A DNA stretch of 37,075 nt from Candidatus Nitrosopumilus sp. (GCA_029862085.1 JAOTXZ010000011.1:1-37075); one strand, 5' to 3'. Shown: positions 1 to 8,578, counted from the first letter of the stretch. Notes: generated by a model not told the origin, from the sequence alone. A program made the numbers and translations.

Positions 1-1556
1 AGTTGGCCTGTGATAATAAATGTAATCAAACCACCAATTAATAAACCGACAATTATGGCAGGGTTTGTTAAACTATAATCTAGTACTAAAATACCTTCAA
101 AAACATGGGCTGCTTCAAATTGAAATGCCTGAATCATAGCAAGTGCAGCTAGAGCAGCACTGGCAATTGCAAATCCCTTCGTAACTGCTTTAGTTGTATT
201 TCCAACAGCATCAATTTCATCAGTAACTTTACGATTTTCTTCACCCATTCCGGTCATCTCAACAATTCCACCGGCATTATCAGCAATTGGACCAAATGCA
301 TCAATACTAAGAACTATTCCTGCAAGACTCAACATTGCCATTGCAGTCAATGCAGTTCCAAAGATTCCATAAAGCACAGGGTCTGCACCTTCTGGGGCTG
401 CTGCTGAAGCGATGCTATAAGACAAAATAATTGCAACAACTAGTGCAATCATAAAGGGCCCAGTAGATTGCATTCCTTTGATAATACCCATCAAGGTTAA
501 GGATGCATATCCCCATTTTGCAGAATCTGCAATTTCCTGTACAGGTTTTTGTTTGTAACTAGTATAGTAGTCAGTAATTTTTTGAATTACAGGAACCAAA
601 ATTACACCTAGTATAGTAGAACCAAACAAGGCATATGACGCATCAGAATGGCCAATAAATTGTGTAATAAAGACAAAGTTTAACACAATAGCAATTGCTG
701 CCGAAACATAAAATGAACGATTAAGGGGTTTCATCACATCAGTGATATTCTTAGAGCCAACAATGACAACACCAATTATTGATGCAATCATTCCAGAAGA
801 ACCAATTAAAATAGGATATAAGAAAAAGTTTGGCGCTCCAATTAACGCAGCAATTAGTAAGGCTGCAAGCATTGTAACAATATAAGATTCATAGACATCT
901 GAACCCATCCCAGCTGCATCACCTACATTATCTCCCACATTATCGGCAATAGTTGCTGGATTTCGTGGATCATCTTCCGGAATGTTTACTTCAACTTTTC
1001 CTACTAAATCTGCACCCATGTCGGCTGCCTTGGTAAAGATACCCCCTCCAATTCTTATGAATAGTGCAATAAGACTCGCTCCAATTCCAACCCCTGCAAT
1101 TGTTATTGGATCTGGATAAATCATGTAAAGTCCAGTAATGGCCAAAAGTGCCATTGCGGGTACCGCTAGACCAACTGTTGCTCCACCTCTGAAGGCCATA
1201 GCAAATGTCTTCCCTAGACCACTGCCGCTTAGGTTTGCTGCTCTAACTGCGGCTTTAACGGTAATTTTTAACGAAATAATTCCTGCAACTGCTGAGAGTG
1301 CTGCGCCTACTGCAAATGCGATACCATTTGATGGTTGAAGGAATATGGCAATAATAAGCGATAATGCTATTGCAACAGGAACAATAATTTTCATCTCCCT
1401 TTTTAGAAATGCTGCTGCTCCTTCTTTGACTGCGTTCGAGATATCCATCATCTCTTTTGTTCCAGAAGGTTGTTTTGTAATCCATGCAACCAAACCACCT
1501 GCAACTAAAAATGATGCAATTCCTGCCACAAATGGTAGGATTTCAGCAATTTCCAT
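1..1556 (-). CDS. hppA: Membrane-bound H+-translocating pyrophosphatase, K+-independent type (3' end cut by window)
   Basis: This integral membrane enzyme hydrolyses cytoplasmic pyrophosphate and pumps protons outward. The reading frame is open from an ATG at 1556 to the window edge, giving about 518 codons of a family usually near 680-700 residues, so the C-terminus is missing. Visible signatures are the substrate loop ADNVGDNVGDAAGMGSDVYE (about 897-953), the loop DAFGPIADNAGGIVEMTG (about 252-305) and GNTTKAVTKG (about 175-206). In that last motif Lys and Thr stand where K+-dependent enzymes carry Ala and Gly, which marks the K+-independent class by established family rules. The N-terminus has a hydrophobic helix after MEIAEILP. 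It lies 36 nt downstream of the SprT-like gene on the same strand. The family call is firm; sequence beyond the edge cannot be judged. Confidence 0.95.
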   Translation of the reverse strand, partial: MEIAEILPFVAGIASFLVAGGLVAWITKQPSGTKEMMDISNAVKEGAAAFLKREMKIIVPVAIALSLIIAIFLQPSNGIAFAVGAALSAVAGIISLKITVKAAVRAANLSGSGLGKTFAMAFRGGATVGLAVPAMALLAITGLYMIYPDPITIAGVGIGASLIALFIRIGGGIFTKAADMGADLVGKVEVNIPEDDPRNPATIADNVGDNVGDAAGMGSDVYESYIVTMLAALLIAALIGAPNFFLYPILIGSSGMIASIIGVVIVGSKNITDVMKPLNRSFYVSAAIAIVLNFVFITQFIGHSDASYALFGSTILGVILVPVIQKITDYYTSYKQKPVQEIADSAKWGYASLTLMGIIKGMQSTGPFMIALVVAIILSYSIASAAAPEGADPVLYGIFGTALTAMAMLSLAGIVLSIDAFGPIADNAGGIVEMTGMGEENRKVTDEIDAVGNTTKAVTKGFAIASAALAALAMIQAFQFEAAHVFEGILVLDYSLTNPAIIVGLLIGGLITFIITGQ

Positions 1557-1592
1557 AGTATACTCAGCTTGCCTAAATCTGGGAAATATAAA

Positions 1593-2039
1593 TCAAATAC
1601 CAGAAACTTTGCTTCTTTTTTTGTATGGCAAAAATGTTTTTCCCCTTAATCCCTGTCTTACTAGTTTGTTGAATCTCCTACCATGAGCGAGGTAAGGAAA
1701 TCTCAAATGGATTAGTTCATGCACCAAGGTATCTTCAAGATTTTTTTCATCAGGAATTTTTCTTACATTAATGAATATCAGATTATGCTGGAAATATGAT
1801 ACTCCATAATATTTGTAGGCAGAAGTTCTCCTACCTTCAGTCATTTCTTTGGGCATATCTAAAACCTCTTTTGTGGTAAGAAGAACTTGTGGTTCTGGAA
1901 TAGAAAAACGACTTGAGTAGATCCCAATTTTTTCTAATATCTGTAACCTTAGTTCAGGATCTAATTTCACAATTATTTTCCAAATTATTGATGTATATCC
2001 TACAAAGTTAATTTTTTGCACAAATTGAGTATAACGCAT
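1593..2039 (-). CDS. SprT-like zinc metallopeptidase-domain protein
   Basis: A 148-residue protein with the zinc-binding motif HELIH followed seven residues later by another His (HELIHLRFPYLAHG), then RRFNKLVRQG. This resembles the SprT/Wss1/YgjP-like metallopeptidase group, where the downstream H-G-x-x-F supplies the third ligand and part of the fold. Family members act on DNA-protein crosslinks or have unknown substrates; I infer only a small cytoplasmic zinc peptidase-like fold. There is no signal peptide and no additional DNA-binding tail is visible. The C-terminus is basic (PYKKRSKV). The first Met at 2039 gives a plausible N-terminus, although the start could lie a few codons inside. 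It precedes hppA on the same strand; a functional link is not evident. Confidence 0.75.
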   Translation of the reverse strand: MRYTQFVQKINFVGYTSIIWKIIVKLDPELRLQILEKIGIYSSRFSIPEPQVLLTTKEVLDMPKEMTEGRRTSAYKYYGVSYFQHNLIFINVRKIPDEKNLEDTLVHELIHLRFPYLAHGRRFNKLVRQGLRGKTFLPYKKRSKVSGI

Positions 2040-2180
2040 TTGATATAGCCGCCATCAGGTTATTTTGAGAGTTTAATGAATAAATTGAACTTGAGAAAAA
2101 AATCCTCCTACTTCCCATGCATGATTTTTCCGGAGAGATTAACCTTGAGAGATTATTATGATTGGTTGAAAAATCAATCC

Positions 2181-2561
2181 TCAATTAGAGATAACATTCA
2201 CAAGTTTTTCAAGGTCTACTGGTTTTTCCAAAAAACCATTAACCCCATCTTTTCTTAGTAAATTCTTTAATTGTATTTCTGGAAGATGTTTTCCAGAAAA
2301 TATAAAGATATTTTGATCTTTAAGAATATCAGCTACCGCTAACATTTCTAATACACCAAATCCGGTGACGATAGGCATATTGACATCCAAAAGAATGACA
2401 TCAAATTGTTCCCTTCTGATTTTCTCCAGTCCCACAATAGGATCATTTGTTACTATGGTTTCAAAACCCTGCCCATTGAGGAATTTTGAGAGCATGTTTG
2501 TGGTCTGTTCATCATCATCAATTACGAAAATTCTCACAAATAGTTTGATTTGTTTCCCCAT
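2181..2561 (-). CDS. Stand-alone response regulator receiver (CheY-like) protein
   Basis: A 126-residue single receiver domain. Visible landmarks are the acidic pocket in FVIDDDEQT, the phospho-acceptor Asp in ILLDVNMP, a Ser in IFIFSGKH at the position of the switch Thr/Ser, and the conserved Lys in FLEKPVD. No output domain follows, so it would act by protein contact (CheY/Spo0F style) or as a phosphate relay. No histidine kinase is encoded next to it, making it an orphan regulator here. The ATG at 2561 is used; another start a few codons inside is possible because MGKQIKLFVR precedes the usual first strand. A perfect inverted repeat lies 53-69 bp upstream and may be its operator. Confidence 0.9.
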   Translation of the reverse strand: MGKQIKLFVRIFVIDDDEQTTNMLSKFLNGQGFETIVTNDPIVGLEKIRREQFDVILLDVNMPIVTGFGVLEMLAVADILKDQNIFIFSGKHLPEIQLKNLLRKDGVNGFLEKPVDLEKLVNVISN

Positions 2562-2613
2562 TTAGGAAGGCGTTTGTTCATCTAAACAAAATTTTTTCAA
2601 TTTTCCAGTGTCA

Positions 2614-2630
2614 TATCATTCGAAATGATA
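2614..2630. promoter_or_regulatory. Perfect 7-bp inverted repeat upstream of receiver gene
   Basis: TATCATT and AATGATA flank a CGA spacer, giving a 17-bp dyad. It lies 53-69 bp upstream of the receiver gene start, just beyond where the core promoter should sit. Position and symmetry fit a binding site for a dimeric regulator; that is inference. The rest of the spacer (2562-2769) is AT-rich and shows no gene. Confidence 0.3.
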
Positions 2631-2769
2631 AAAAATAATGACTTGCCTAAAAAATTTCAAAAAAAATCAAATTTTTTTTTGAAATAAAAGGTTAAGGGTG
2701 AATTAACGGGGTCAGAGTCTTTTGTAGTGTAATCACGAATCATACAGCCACCGTCTCATCACTCCCCAA

Positions 2770-3267
2770 TTATTCCATTAAATCAAGTAGTTTTTGTGTT
2801 TTATTTCTAATTTCTGGAGTTACTTTTACAATTACCAATCCCTCGTTTGGTTGGCCGTACATTACTACTGAGTTTGGAGGGGCCAAAATACACACGGGCA
2901 ATACTAAAAGATCCTCCTCTCCTTTTACCATTATTCTGACTGGAGTTTGGGAATTGAATGCTTTTTTTATTGTATCAATGCTTTGTGGGGTTATTTCTGC
3001 TGGGGGATTATTACAGGTTAGTAAAGTAGAGATTCCTAAATTTTCTGGAATAGTGTGTTTAATTCTTTTTTCCTGACCGTCGATTATCTGTACAGATGGC
3101 ATCATATCAAATTCCATCATCTTTTGCGTGGTTCTATCACCAACAGTTATGACAAAACTGTTTTTTTCAATTAATTTTTGGATATTTTGTTTGGTTGTAT
3201 CTTTTTCAGGCAATAAAATACCAAGGGGATTTTTCATCTTGTCCCTTTGGGAATCAGGTAATTTCAA
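2770..3267 (-). CDS. GTP-dependent dephospho-CoA kinase (DUF359 family)
   Basis: A 165-residue protein matching the archaeal DUF359 family, shown in Thermococcus to be the GTP-dependent dephospho-CoA kinase that carries out the last step of coenzyme A synthesis. Family landmarks in order: VGDRTT near residue 43, the IIDGQEKR segment, NPPAEIT, GEEDLLVLPV near residue 116, and YGQPNEGLVIV near the C-terminus. The acidic GEEDLL motif is the most diagnostic. The extreme start is TTG at 3267; an ATG at 3237 (MKNPLGILLP) is an equally plausible start. It begins 8 nt after the mrp-like stop, so the two are probably co-transcribed. Unlike bacterial CoaE, this family is not a classical P-loop kinase. 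Confidence 0.88.
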   Translation of the reverse strand: MKLPDSQRDKMKNPLGILLPEKDTTKQNIQKLIEKNSFVITVGDRTTQKMMEFDMMPSVQIIDGQEKRIKHTIPENLGISTLLTCNNPPAEITPQSIDTIKKAFNSQTPVRIMVKGEEDLLVLPVCILAPPNSVVMYGQPNEGLVIVKVTPEIRNKTQKLLDLME

Positions 3268-3275
3268 AATAAAAA

Positions 3276-4388
3276 TTAATTAGTACTTGCCTCTGGAGCA
3301 GGTTCATCAGTTTTACTTTCATTCGCCATCTCTTCTTGCAATCGTGATGCAAGAATACTACATTGTCCTGCGATATTTTTTGCAGCACTTTGAAATGCAA
3401 CAGCACTTGGAGAATCAGGATTTGAAATCATTATTGGTTTTCCTGAATCAGAACCAGACATTATGCCAGAGTTTAATGGAATTTCTCCTAGGAAAGGAAT
3501 TTTAAATTGTTCACTGATTTTTTTGGCACCACCGTCACCAAAAATATAGTGCTTGTCGTTACAATTAGGACAAACAAAATGACTCATATTTTCAACAACA
3601 CCAATAATTGGAACGTTTAGTTTTTCAAACATGCCAATTGCCTTTACTGCCACATTACTTGCAACCTCTTGGGGAGTGGTTACCACTAAAATTCCAGTAA
3701 TGGGAATTGTTTGCGCCAAGGTTAAAGGAATATCACCCGTTCCTGGTGGTAGATCTACAATTAGATAATCCAAATTAGACCAATTTGTATCTACTAAAAA
3801 TTGTTTTAAAATTCCAGAAATGATTGGTCCTCTATAGATTGCTGCCTGATGAGATTGTTCTGCAAAGAAACCAAAGGATACCACCTGGATTCCATTAGAT
3901 TCAGCGGGTTGAAGTTTATTTTCTTCTACTTCCATAAATCCATCCTTCATACCAAGCATAAGAGGAATACTTGGACCATAGATATCTGCATCAAGCAATC
4001 CAACTTTAGCTCCTGTTTGAGATAAAGCCAAAGCTAAATTCAGGGATACCGTAGATTTTCCAACACCACCTTTTCCACTTGCGACTCCAATAATATTTTT
4101 GACAGTTTTCATTGCCGTGTCGTCATCAAGTGAGCGACCTTCCATAACTTTGGCCGTTACATTTAGATCAAAGTTCTTTACTTCAGACATTTCACCGATT
4201 ACTCGCCTAACATCATCCTCAATCTCAACATTAAATGGACAAGCAGGTGTGGTAAGTTCTAAAGTAAATTTTAAGTTGCTATCATTAAGTTCAAGGTCTT
4301 TAATCATTCCCATTGAAACAATATCTTTTTTCAAATCAGGGTCGATAACAGTACTAAGTTTTTCAAGAACTTGATCTATCCCAACCAT
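3276..4388 (-). CDS. Mrp/ApbC/Nbp35-family ATPase with N-terminal MIP18 (DUF59) domain
   Basis: A 370-residue cytoplasmic P-loop NTPase of the MinD/Mrp class, thought to bind and deliver Fe-S clusters to apoproteins. The N-terminal 90 residues form a MIP18/DUF59 domain (IVSMGMIKDL, TTPACPFN). The deviant Walker A GKGGVGKST lies near residue 105, followed by LLDADIYGPS and the Walker B-like LIVDLPPGTGD. A CPNC pair near residue 270 (HFVCPNCNDK) corresponds to the bridging Fe-S ligands at the dimer interface. The C-terminal tail is acidic and low-complexity. Its customers here could include the window's Fe-S enzymes, quinolinate synthase and the methylthiotransferase; that is inference. The dephospho-CoA kinase gene follows 8 nt downstream. 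Confidence 0.93.
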   Translation of the reverse strand: MVGIDQVLEKLSTVIDPDLKKDIVSMGMIKDLELNDSNLKFTLELTTPACPFNVEIEDDVRRVIGEMSEVKNFDLNVTAKVMEGRSLDDDTAMKTVKNIIGVASGKGGVGKSTVSLNLALALSQTGAKVGLLDADIYGPSIPLMLGMKDGFMEVEENKLQPAESNGIQVVSFGFFAEQSHQAAIYRGPIISGILKQFLVDTNWSNLDYLIVDLPPGTGDIPLTLAQTIPITGILVVTTPQEVASNVAVKAIGMFEKLNVPIIGVVENMSHFVCPNCNDKHYIFGDGGAKKISEQFKIPFLGEIPLNSGIMSGSDSGKPIMISNPDSPSAVAFQSAAKNIAGQCSILASRLQEEMANESKTDEPAPEASTN

Positions 4389-4502
4389 TGCGTGAAAAAG
4401 TCATTTTACTTTATTTAAACATAAGTCAAACTTCTAAAAAAGTCCCCTAAAATTTGTAATTTTCATAAAATCTTTCGTAAAATCAACCTGAATTACCCAA
4501 AG

Positions 4503-4514
4503 ATTCATAAATTG
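4503..4514 (+). promoter_or_regulatory. Putative TATA box for rpo7-spt4
   Basis: The AT-rich element GATTCATAAATT is centred about 28 bp before the TTG at 4537. This is the spacing expected for a leaderless archaeal transcript, and it supports the TTG start. Confidence 0.4.
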
Positions 4515-4536
4515 AAATTAGTGAAATCCATCACAG

Positions 4537-5142
4537 TTGTTTTCTATATCCACACTAGGTGATGTTGTTAGGATTCCCCCAAGCTTGTTTGGGACCACTC
4601 TAAAAAAGGCAGCCTTGAACATTCTCAAAGAAAAGTACGAGAGTATGATTAATGTAGATTTGGGTTACATTATCATGATCTTAGATGCCAAAGTCGAAGA
4701 AATAGGTAAAATGATAGCAGGCGATGGAGGAACATTTCATAAAGTGGAATTTGACGCATTAACGTTTTATCCCAAACTTCAAGAAATTGTTAACGGAGAA
4801 ATTGTAGATATTACAGACTTTGGAGCGTTTGTAAGAATTGGTCCAACAGATGCATTATTGCACTTGTCACAAGTTATGGATGATTACCTAAAGAGTGATG
4901 TAAAATCTGGAATGATCTTAGCAAATCAAAGTGGACGAACATTAAAAGTTGGTTCAATTTTGCGCGCAAGGATCACAGCAGTCTCATTGGGTAAAGCCGC
5001 AACAATGGGTAAAATTGGAATTACATGTCGACAGCCATTCCTTGGAGCACATGAATGGATTGAAGAAGAGATCAAAAAAGCAGGTGAAGGTTCAAATGAA
5101 TCAGAAAAACCAGCCAAAGAAGCAAAAGCTGAGGCAAGTTAA
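4537..5142 (+). CDS. rpo7: DNA-directed RNA polymerase subunit Rpo7 (E')
   Basis: A 201-residue homologue of archaeal Rpo7/RpoE', the counterpart of eukaryotic Rpb7, which forms the polymerase stalk with Rpo4. The N-terminal RNP-like half has VRIPPSLFG, NVDLGYIIMILDA and GDGGTFHKVEFD. The C-terminal S1/OB half has GEIVDITDFGAFVRIGP and LLHLSQVMDD, a typical S1 RNA-binding strand pattern. The tail after residue 180 is Lys/Glu-rich and probably disordered. The start is TTG at 4537 because the family begins MF.I..L.D.VRIPP and no ATG fits; a TATA-like element lies 28 bp upstream. The spt4 start follows after 2 nt, a conserved archaeal pairing. Confidence 0.95.
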   Translation: MFSISTLGDVVRIPPSLFGTTLKKAALNILKEKYESMINVDLGYIIMILDAKVEEIGKMIAGDGGTFHKVEFDALTFYPKLQEIVNGEIVDITDFGAFVRIGPTDALLHLSQVMDDYLKSDVKSGMILANQSGRTLKVGSILRARITAVSLGKAATMGKIGITCRQPFLGAHEWIEEEIKKAGEGSNESEKPAKEAKAEAS

Positions 5143-5144
5143 AG

Positions 5145-5333
5145 ATGGCACGAGAAATGGCTTGTAGAAAATGCAAGTTTGTGACCATCGGAAAAGTTTG
5201 CCCAAATTGTAAATCTTCAGATTTAACCCCTGATTGGAATGGAGTAGTTTTAGTAGTGGAACCCACAAACTCACAGATTGCGGCAACTCTGGGTATCACT
5301 ACAAAAGGCAAGTACGCAATAAAAGTAACATAG
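5145..5333 (+). CDS. spt4: Transcription elongation factor Spt4 (RpoE'')
   Basis: A 62-residue zinc-ribbon protein, the archaeal Spt4/RpoE'' that binds the NGN domain of Spt5 and clamps RNA polymerase during elongation. Two CxxC knuckles are visible: ACRKCK near residue 7 and VCPNCK near residue 19. The downstream DWNGVVLVVEPTNSQIA matches the family core. Length is normal (about 60). The start ATG is 2 nt after the rpo7 stop, so translation is probably coupled and stoichiometry shared with the polymerase stalk. Spt5 is not in the window. Confidence 0.95.
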   Translation: MAREMACRKCKFVTIGKVCPNCKSSDLTPDWNGVVLVVEPTNSQIAATLGITTKGKYAIKVT

Positions 5334-5396
5334 AAATTTACTTAAAAAAAATCATTTACCAAATCATTAAAATCACAACTAAACCATATCAAATTA

Positions 5397-6215
5397 TTGG
5401 AGTTTAATTTAAAAAAAGAATTACAAAGTTTTCTTTCTGAAGATATAGGTAAGGGCGATATTACAAGTTCTCTTTTATCCAAGAAAAAAATATCTGCCAA
5501 AATAATATCCAGAGAAAAGGCCGTTGTTGCAGGGGTAAAATTTGCCAAGGAGATTTTCAACCTCAAAGGATGTACCGTTAGAATTCTAAAAAAAGATGGC
5601 CAGAAAATAACTCCCAATCAGGCAATAATGATTATTTCAGGCGATGCTAGACAAATTCTCACCTGTGAAAGAACTGTTTTGAATCTATTAACCAGAATGA
5701 GTGGAATTGCCACACAAACACATAACCTAGTTGCAAAGATGCCCAATAAAAAAACTAAAATTTTTGCAACAAGAAAAACTGCCCCTGGCCTTAGATTTTT
5801 TGACAAAGAAGCAGTAAAAATTGGAGGAGGAGAAAAACATCGATTAAGATTAGATGAGATGGTCATGATAAAAGATAATCATATAGCAGTAAGTAATTCT
5901 CTTTTGAATTTAATAAAAAAAGCAAAAAGACGATACAAAAAATTTGAAGTGGAAGTAGAAAATAATTCAGATGCCATACTGGCGGCAAAAGAAGGGGCAA
6001 CAATAATTATGCTTGATAATTTTTCACCAGGACAAATTAAAAAAACTATTCAAGATCTAAAAATAAGAAGGTTACGTAACAAGGTAAAGATTGAAGCCTC
6101 GGGAGGAATATCTTCAAAAAATATATCTCAATATGCAAAAACGGGTGTAGATATAATTTCGGTGGGAAGTATCACCAATTCTGTTAAAGGAATAGACATG
6201 AGTTTAGAAATCTAG
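5397..6215 (+). CDS. nadC: Nicotinate-nucleotide pyrophosphorylase (quinolinate phosphoribosyltransferase)
   Basis: A 272-residue NadC that converts quinolinate plus PRPP to nicotinate mononucleotide, CO2 and PPi, the third step of de novo NAD synthesis. Landmarks: SEDIGKGDITS near the N-terminus, ERTVLNLLTRMSGIAT in the middle, FATRKTAPGLR (PRPP/quinolinate site), GGGEKHRLRLDEMVMIKDNH, EVEVENNSDA, and EASGGISSKNI plus VDIISVGSIT in the phosphate-binding end of the barrel. The start is TTG at 5397 (MEFNLKKEL), which gives full family length. It lies 63 nt after spt4 and its stop codon directly abuts the convergent TPR gene stop. nadA and nadX are just beyond on the opposite strand. Confidence 0.95.
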   Translation: MEFNLKKELQSFLSEDIGKGDITSSLLSKKKISAKIISREKAVVAGVKFAKEIFNLKGCTVRILKKDGQKITPNQAIMIISGDARQILTCERTVLNLLTRMSGIATQTHNLVAKMPNKKTKIFATRKTAPGLRFFDKEAVKIGGGEKHRLRLDEMVMIKDNHIAVSNSLLNLIKKAKRRYKKFEVEVENNSDAILAAKEGATIIMLDNFSPGQIKKTIQDLKIRRLRNKVKIEASGGISSKNISQYAKTGVDIISVGSITNSVKGIDMSLEI

Positions 6216-6617
6216 TTATTTTTTTGCTGACTCAATTTTTTCTAGCAATTCCACTACAGCTTTGTTTTTAGGATCGATTTCTTTAATGGTGTCACAGCAG
6301 ATAACTGCCTGTTTAAAATTGCCTAATCTGAAATGTGAATTTGCATTAAGAATCAAGACTTCAACATCGTGAGTGCCAATCTGAAGAGATTTTTCAAAAT
6401 GTGAAATGGCTGCTCGATATTTTCCCTTCATATAATAAATTCCACCGATAATAAATAAAACATCATTTTCATCTGGATTTTTTTTTAGAATTTCAGATCC
6501 TATTCTCAAGGCGGAATCATATTTCTTTTCTTTAACTAATTTTCGTAGTTCTTTCTTTTTTTTCGAAATACTTTTTTTCCCTGGATCCTTTGACCCTAAC
6601 CCAAAAAGTCCAACCAA
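6216..6617 (-). CDS. Small TPR-repeat protein
   Basis: A 133-residue protein with a strongly basic N-terminus (DPGKKSISKKKKELRK) followed by about three tetratricopeptide repeats: YDSALRIGSEILKKNP, YYMKGKYRAAISHFEKSLQ and FRLGNFKQAVICCDTIKEIDP. TPR helices usually act as protein-binding scaffolds; no enzyme domain is present and no partner can be named. The start at 6617 is TTG. The stop lies immediately next to the nadC stop, so the two genes converge with no spacer. A link to NAD synthesis is not supported by sequence. Confidence 0.8.
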   Translation of the reverse strand: MVGLFGLGSKDPGKKSISKKKKELRKLVKEKKYDSALRIGSEILKKNPDENDVLFIIGGIYYMKGKYRAAISHFEKSLQIGTHDVEVLILNANSHFRLGNFKQAVICCDTIKEIDPKNKAVVELLEKIESAKK

Positions 6618-6708
6618 CCTATGTTGAGCTAATCATACCCAAATAATACCCTTAATGAGGCCAAAAAATCAAATATTTGAGAATGGAGTTTGAAGGTAAT
6701 TTCAGGGT

Positions 6709-7665
6709 TTAACTAATTGCAAGCATTCTATCTATTGCCAATCTTGCCTTGTCGGCAATTTCTTTTGGAACAGTGACCTCATATTTGTCCTCGACTAATG
6801 AATCATAGACCTTCTCCATAGTATTCATCTTCATGTATTGACATTCTGCTTTTTCGGATGCTGGAACAAATGTTTTTCCCGGATTTTCCTTTTTCATCCT
6901 ATATAATATTCCAGTTTCAGTTGCAACTACAAAGTTTTTTGCGTTAGAATCTTTTACATGATTTAACATTCCCTCCGTTGAAAGAATTGAAACATTTCTA
7001 TCATCAAAACTTCCAGATGCCAAATCATACAACATTGGAGTGGTACAGCTACATTCGGGGTGAATTACAAATTCAGATTCTTTCATGGAATCTAATTTTT
7101 TGTTTACATCATCTGGAGTAATGCCAGCATGAACATGACATTCCCCTGCCCAGATACTCATATTTTTTCTTCCTGTCATTTTTGCAACATAAGAACCTAA
7201 AAACATGTCCGGTAAAAATAAAATTTCTTTATCTTTTGGAATTGCCTTTACTACATTTACTGCGTTTGAAGAGGTACAACAATAATCCAATTCAGATTTT
7301 ATTTCAGCTGTGGTGTTTACGTAACCAACTGTAATTGCTCCAGGATGACCTTTTTTCCAATTTTTTAATTCATCTAAAGTAATAGAATCAGATAGTGAAC
7401 ATCCCGCTTCCAAATCAGGTATCAATACTTTTTTGTGAGGACTGATAATAGCAGCAGTTTCTGCCATAAAGTGAACACCACAAAAGAGAATTGTTTTCTG
7501 ATTAACCTTTGCAGCTTGCCTTGACAAACCCAACGAATCACCTGTAAAATCTGCCACATCTTGAATCCCAGGAATTTGGTAATTATGTGCAAGAATTACC
7601 ACATCTTTTTCTTTTTTTAGGCGTAAAATATTTTCTTTTAATTTTGAAGTATCTTGAACTAACAT
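6709..7665 (-). CDS. nadA: Quinolinate synthase A (4Fe-4S)
   Basis: A 318-residue NadA that condenses iminoaspartate with dihydroxyacetone phosphate to quinolinate using a 4Fe-4S cluster. Family motifs: LAHNYQIPGIQDVADFTGDS near residue 25, FCGVHFMAETAAI (first cluster Cys), PDLEAGCSLSD, YCCTSSNAV (second cluster Cys) and HPECSCTTPM (third). The length is that of the compact archaeal/thermophile type. The start ATG at 7665 fits the family N-terminus. It lies 94 nt downstream of nadX on the same strand, so the two first steps of the aspartate route are adjacent. The cluster is typically oxygen sensitive, notable in an aerobic ammonia oxidizer, but this is common in aerobes too. Confidence 0.96.
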   Translation of the reverse strand: MLVQDTSKLKENILRLKKEKDVVILAHNYQIPGIQDVADFTGDSLGLSRQAAKVNQKTILFCGVHFMAETAAIISPHKKVLIPDLEAGCSLSDSITLDELKNWKKGHPGAITVGYVNTTAEIKSELDYCCTSSNAVNVVKAIPKDKEILFLPDMFLGSYVAKMTGRKNMSIWAGECHVHAGITPDDVNKKLDSMKESEFVIHPECSCTTPMLYDLASGSFDDRNVSILSTEGMLNHVKDSNAKNFVVATETGILYRMKKENPGKTFVPASEKAECQYMKMNTMEKVYDSLVEDKYEVTVPKEIADKARLAIDRMLAIS

Positions 7666-7759
7666 AGTCCAACGAGAAATGGCGTTGTAGAGAATTTAAA
7701 GACTAAGAACATGCCCATAATTCTATCTGATTTTCGTAATAGTGGCAATATTTGCCATA

Positions 7760-8578
7760 TTACGTACCAATTTGAATCTCGTTAGAACAATATTTTCTCA
7801 GGGTTTCTATCGCAGATAAAATTGCCAACCTACTAGTTTTAGGATTATTTGAATCAGGGTAATTTTCAATGGTAAAAGTCATTTTTCCAAAAGTTCCAGA
7901 TGCCTCAATATGATGAGTATTCTTATCAGTATTTGGGTCTGCAACAATTTTTACTTTAGTTTGTTCACTTCCAATTCCCGAAAGAGAAAGTAAAGCAGCA
8001 ACATTGATGTTTGCAGGGAATAATGAAACAGCTTCTTTTGCATTTCCTTGAAAAACTACAGTTTCTGATTCAAGTGAATCTAAGTTGATGTCAGAGTTTT
8101 CAAAAAATTTTGCTCCTTTTAGTGAGCGTGGGTGTTTTCTGGTGGTAATCGATAAATTTTCTAATTCGTTTTGAACAGATTTAATTCCATCCAAACCAGC
8201 AATGGCTCCAGAGGGAAGATAAATAGTTTTTTGAAAATCTTTACAGGCCTCGGATAAAATTTCATAAATGGATTCATCAAGCAATGCACCAACACTCATG
8301 ATCATCAAATCTTTTTTATTTTGCAAAACACTTAATGCAACATCTTTTACTGCGTCTTGTGATGCGGCTTCAACAACAATATCAACTTGATTTGAGGATA
8401 GCAAATGAGGGTTTTCAACGATTACAGGTTTGTTTTTTAATTTTTCAACTAGTCTCAAGGAAGCATCTTTTGATCCGTCATAAACGTGTGTTAGTTTGGC
8501 AGGAAATTTTTCAGAATCTATTGCCAAAGATATCTGAGTCCCAATGGCTCCACATCCTAACAACGCAACTTTCTTCAT
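7760..8578 (-). CDS. nadX: L-aspartate dehydrogenase
   Basis: A 272-residue NAD(P)-dependent aspartate dehydrogenase that makes iminoaspartate for quinolinate synthase, replacing the flavin aspartate oxidase NadB. The N-terminal Rossmann motif LLGCGAIGTQI is followed by VEAASQDAVKD. The C-terminal catalytic domain contains LPSGAIAGLDGIKSVQ, TTRKHP and FPANINVAALLSLSGIG, all characteristic of the NadX family. The start ATG at 8578 leaves a full family-length protein. It is followed by nadA (94 nt) and preceded by a PEFG-CTERM gene only 23 nt upstream on the same strand. No nadB-like sequence appears in the window. Confidence 0.93.
   Translation of the reverse strand: MKKVALLGCGAIGTQISLAIDSEKFPAKLTHVYDGSKDASLRLVEKLKNKPVIVENPHLLSSNQVDIVVEAASQDAVKDVALSVLQNKKDLMIMSVGALLDESIYEILSEACKDFQKTIYLPSGAIAGLDGIKSVQNELENLSITTRKHPRSLKGAKFFENSDINLDSLESETVVFQGNAKEAVSLFPANINVAALLSLSGIGSEQTKVKIVADPNTDKNTHHIEASGTFGKMTFTIENYPDSNNPKTSRLAILSAIETLRKYCSNEIQIGT

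Noticed and set aside
2076-2258. 60-aa plus-strand ORF
   Set aside because: It overlaps the receiver gene's 3' end on the opposite strand and shows no domain, signal or conserved pattern.
7666-7759. Possible extra gene between nadX and nadA
   Set aside because: No ORF with a start and sensible length; ordinary AT-rich spacer.
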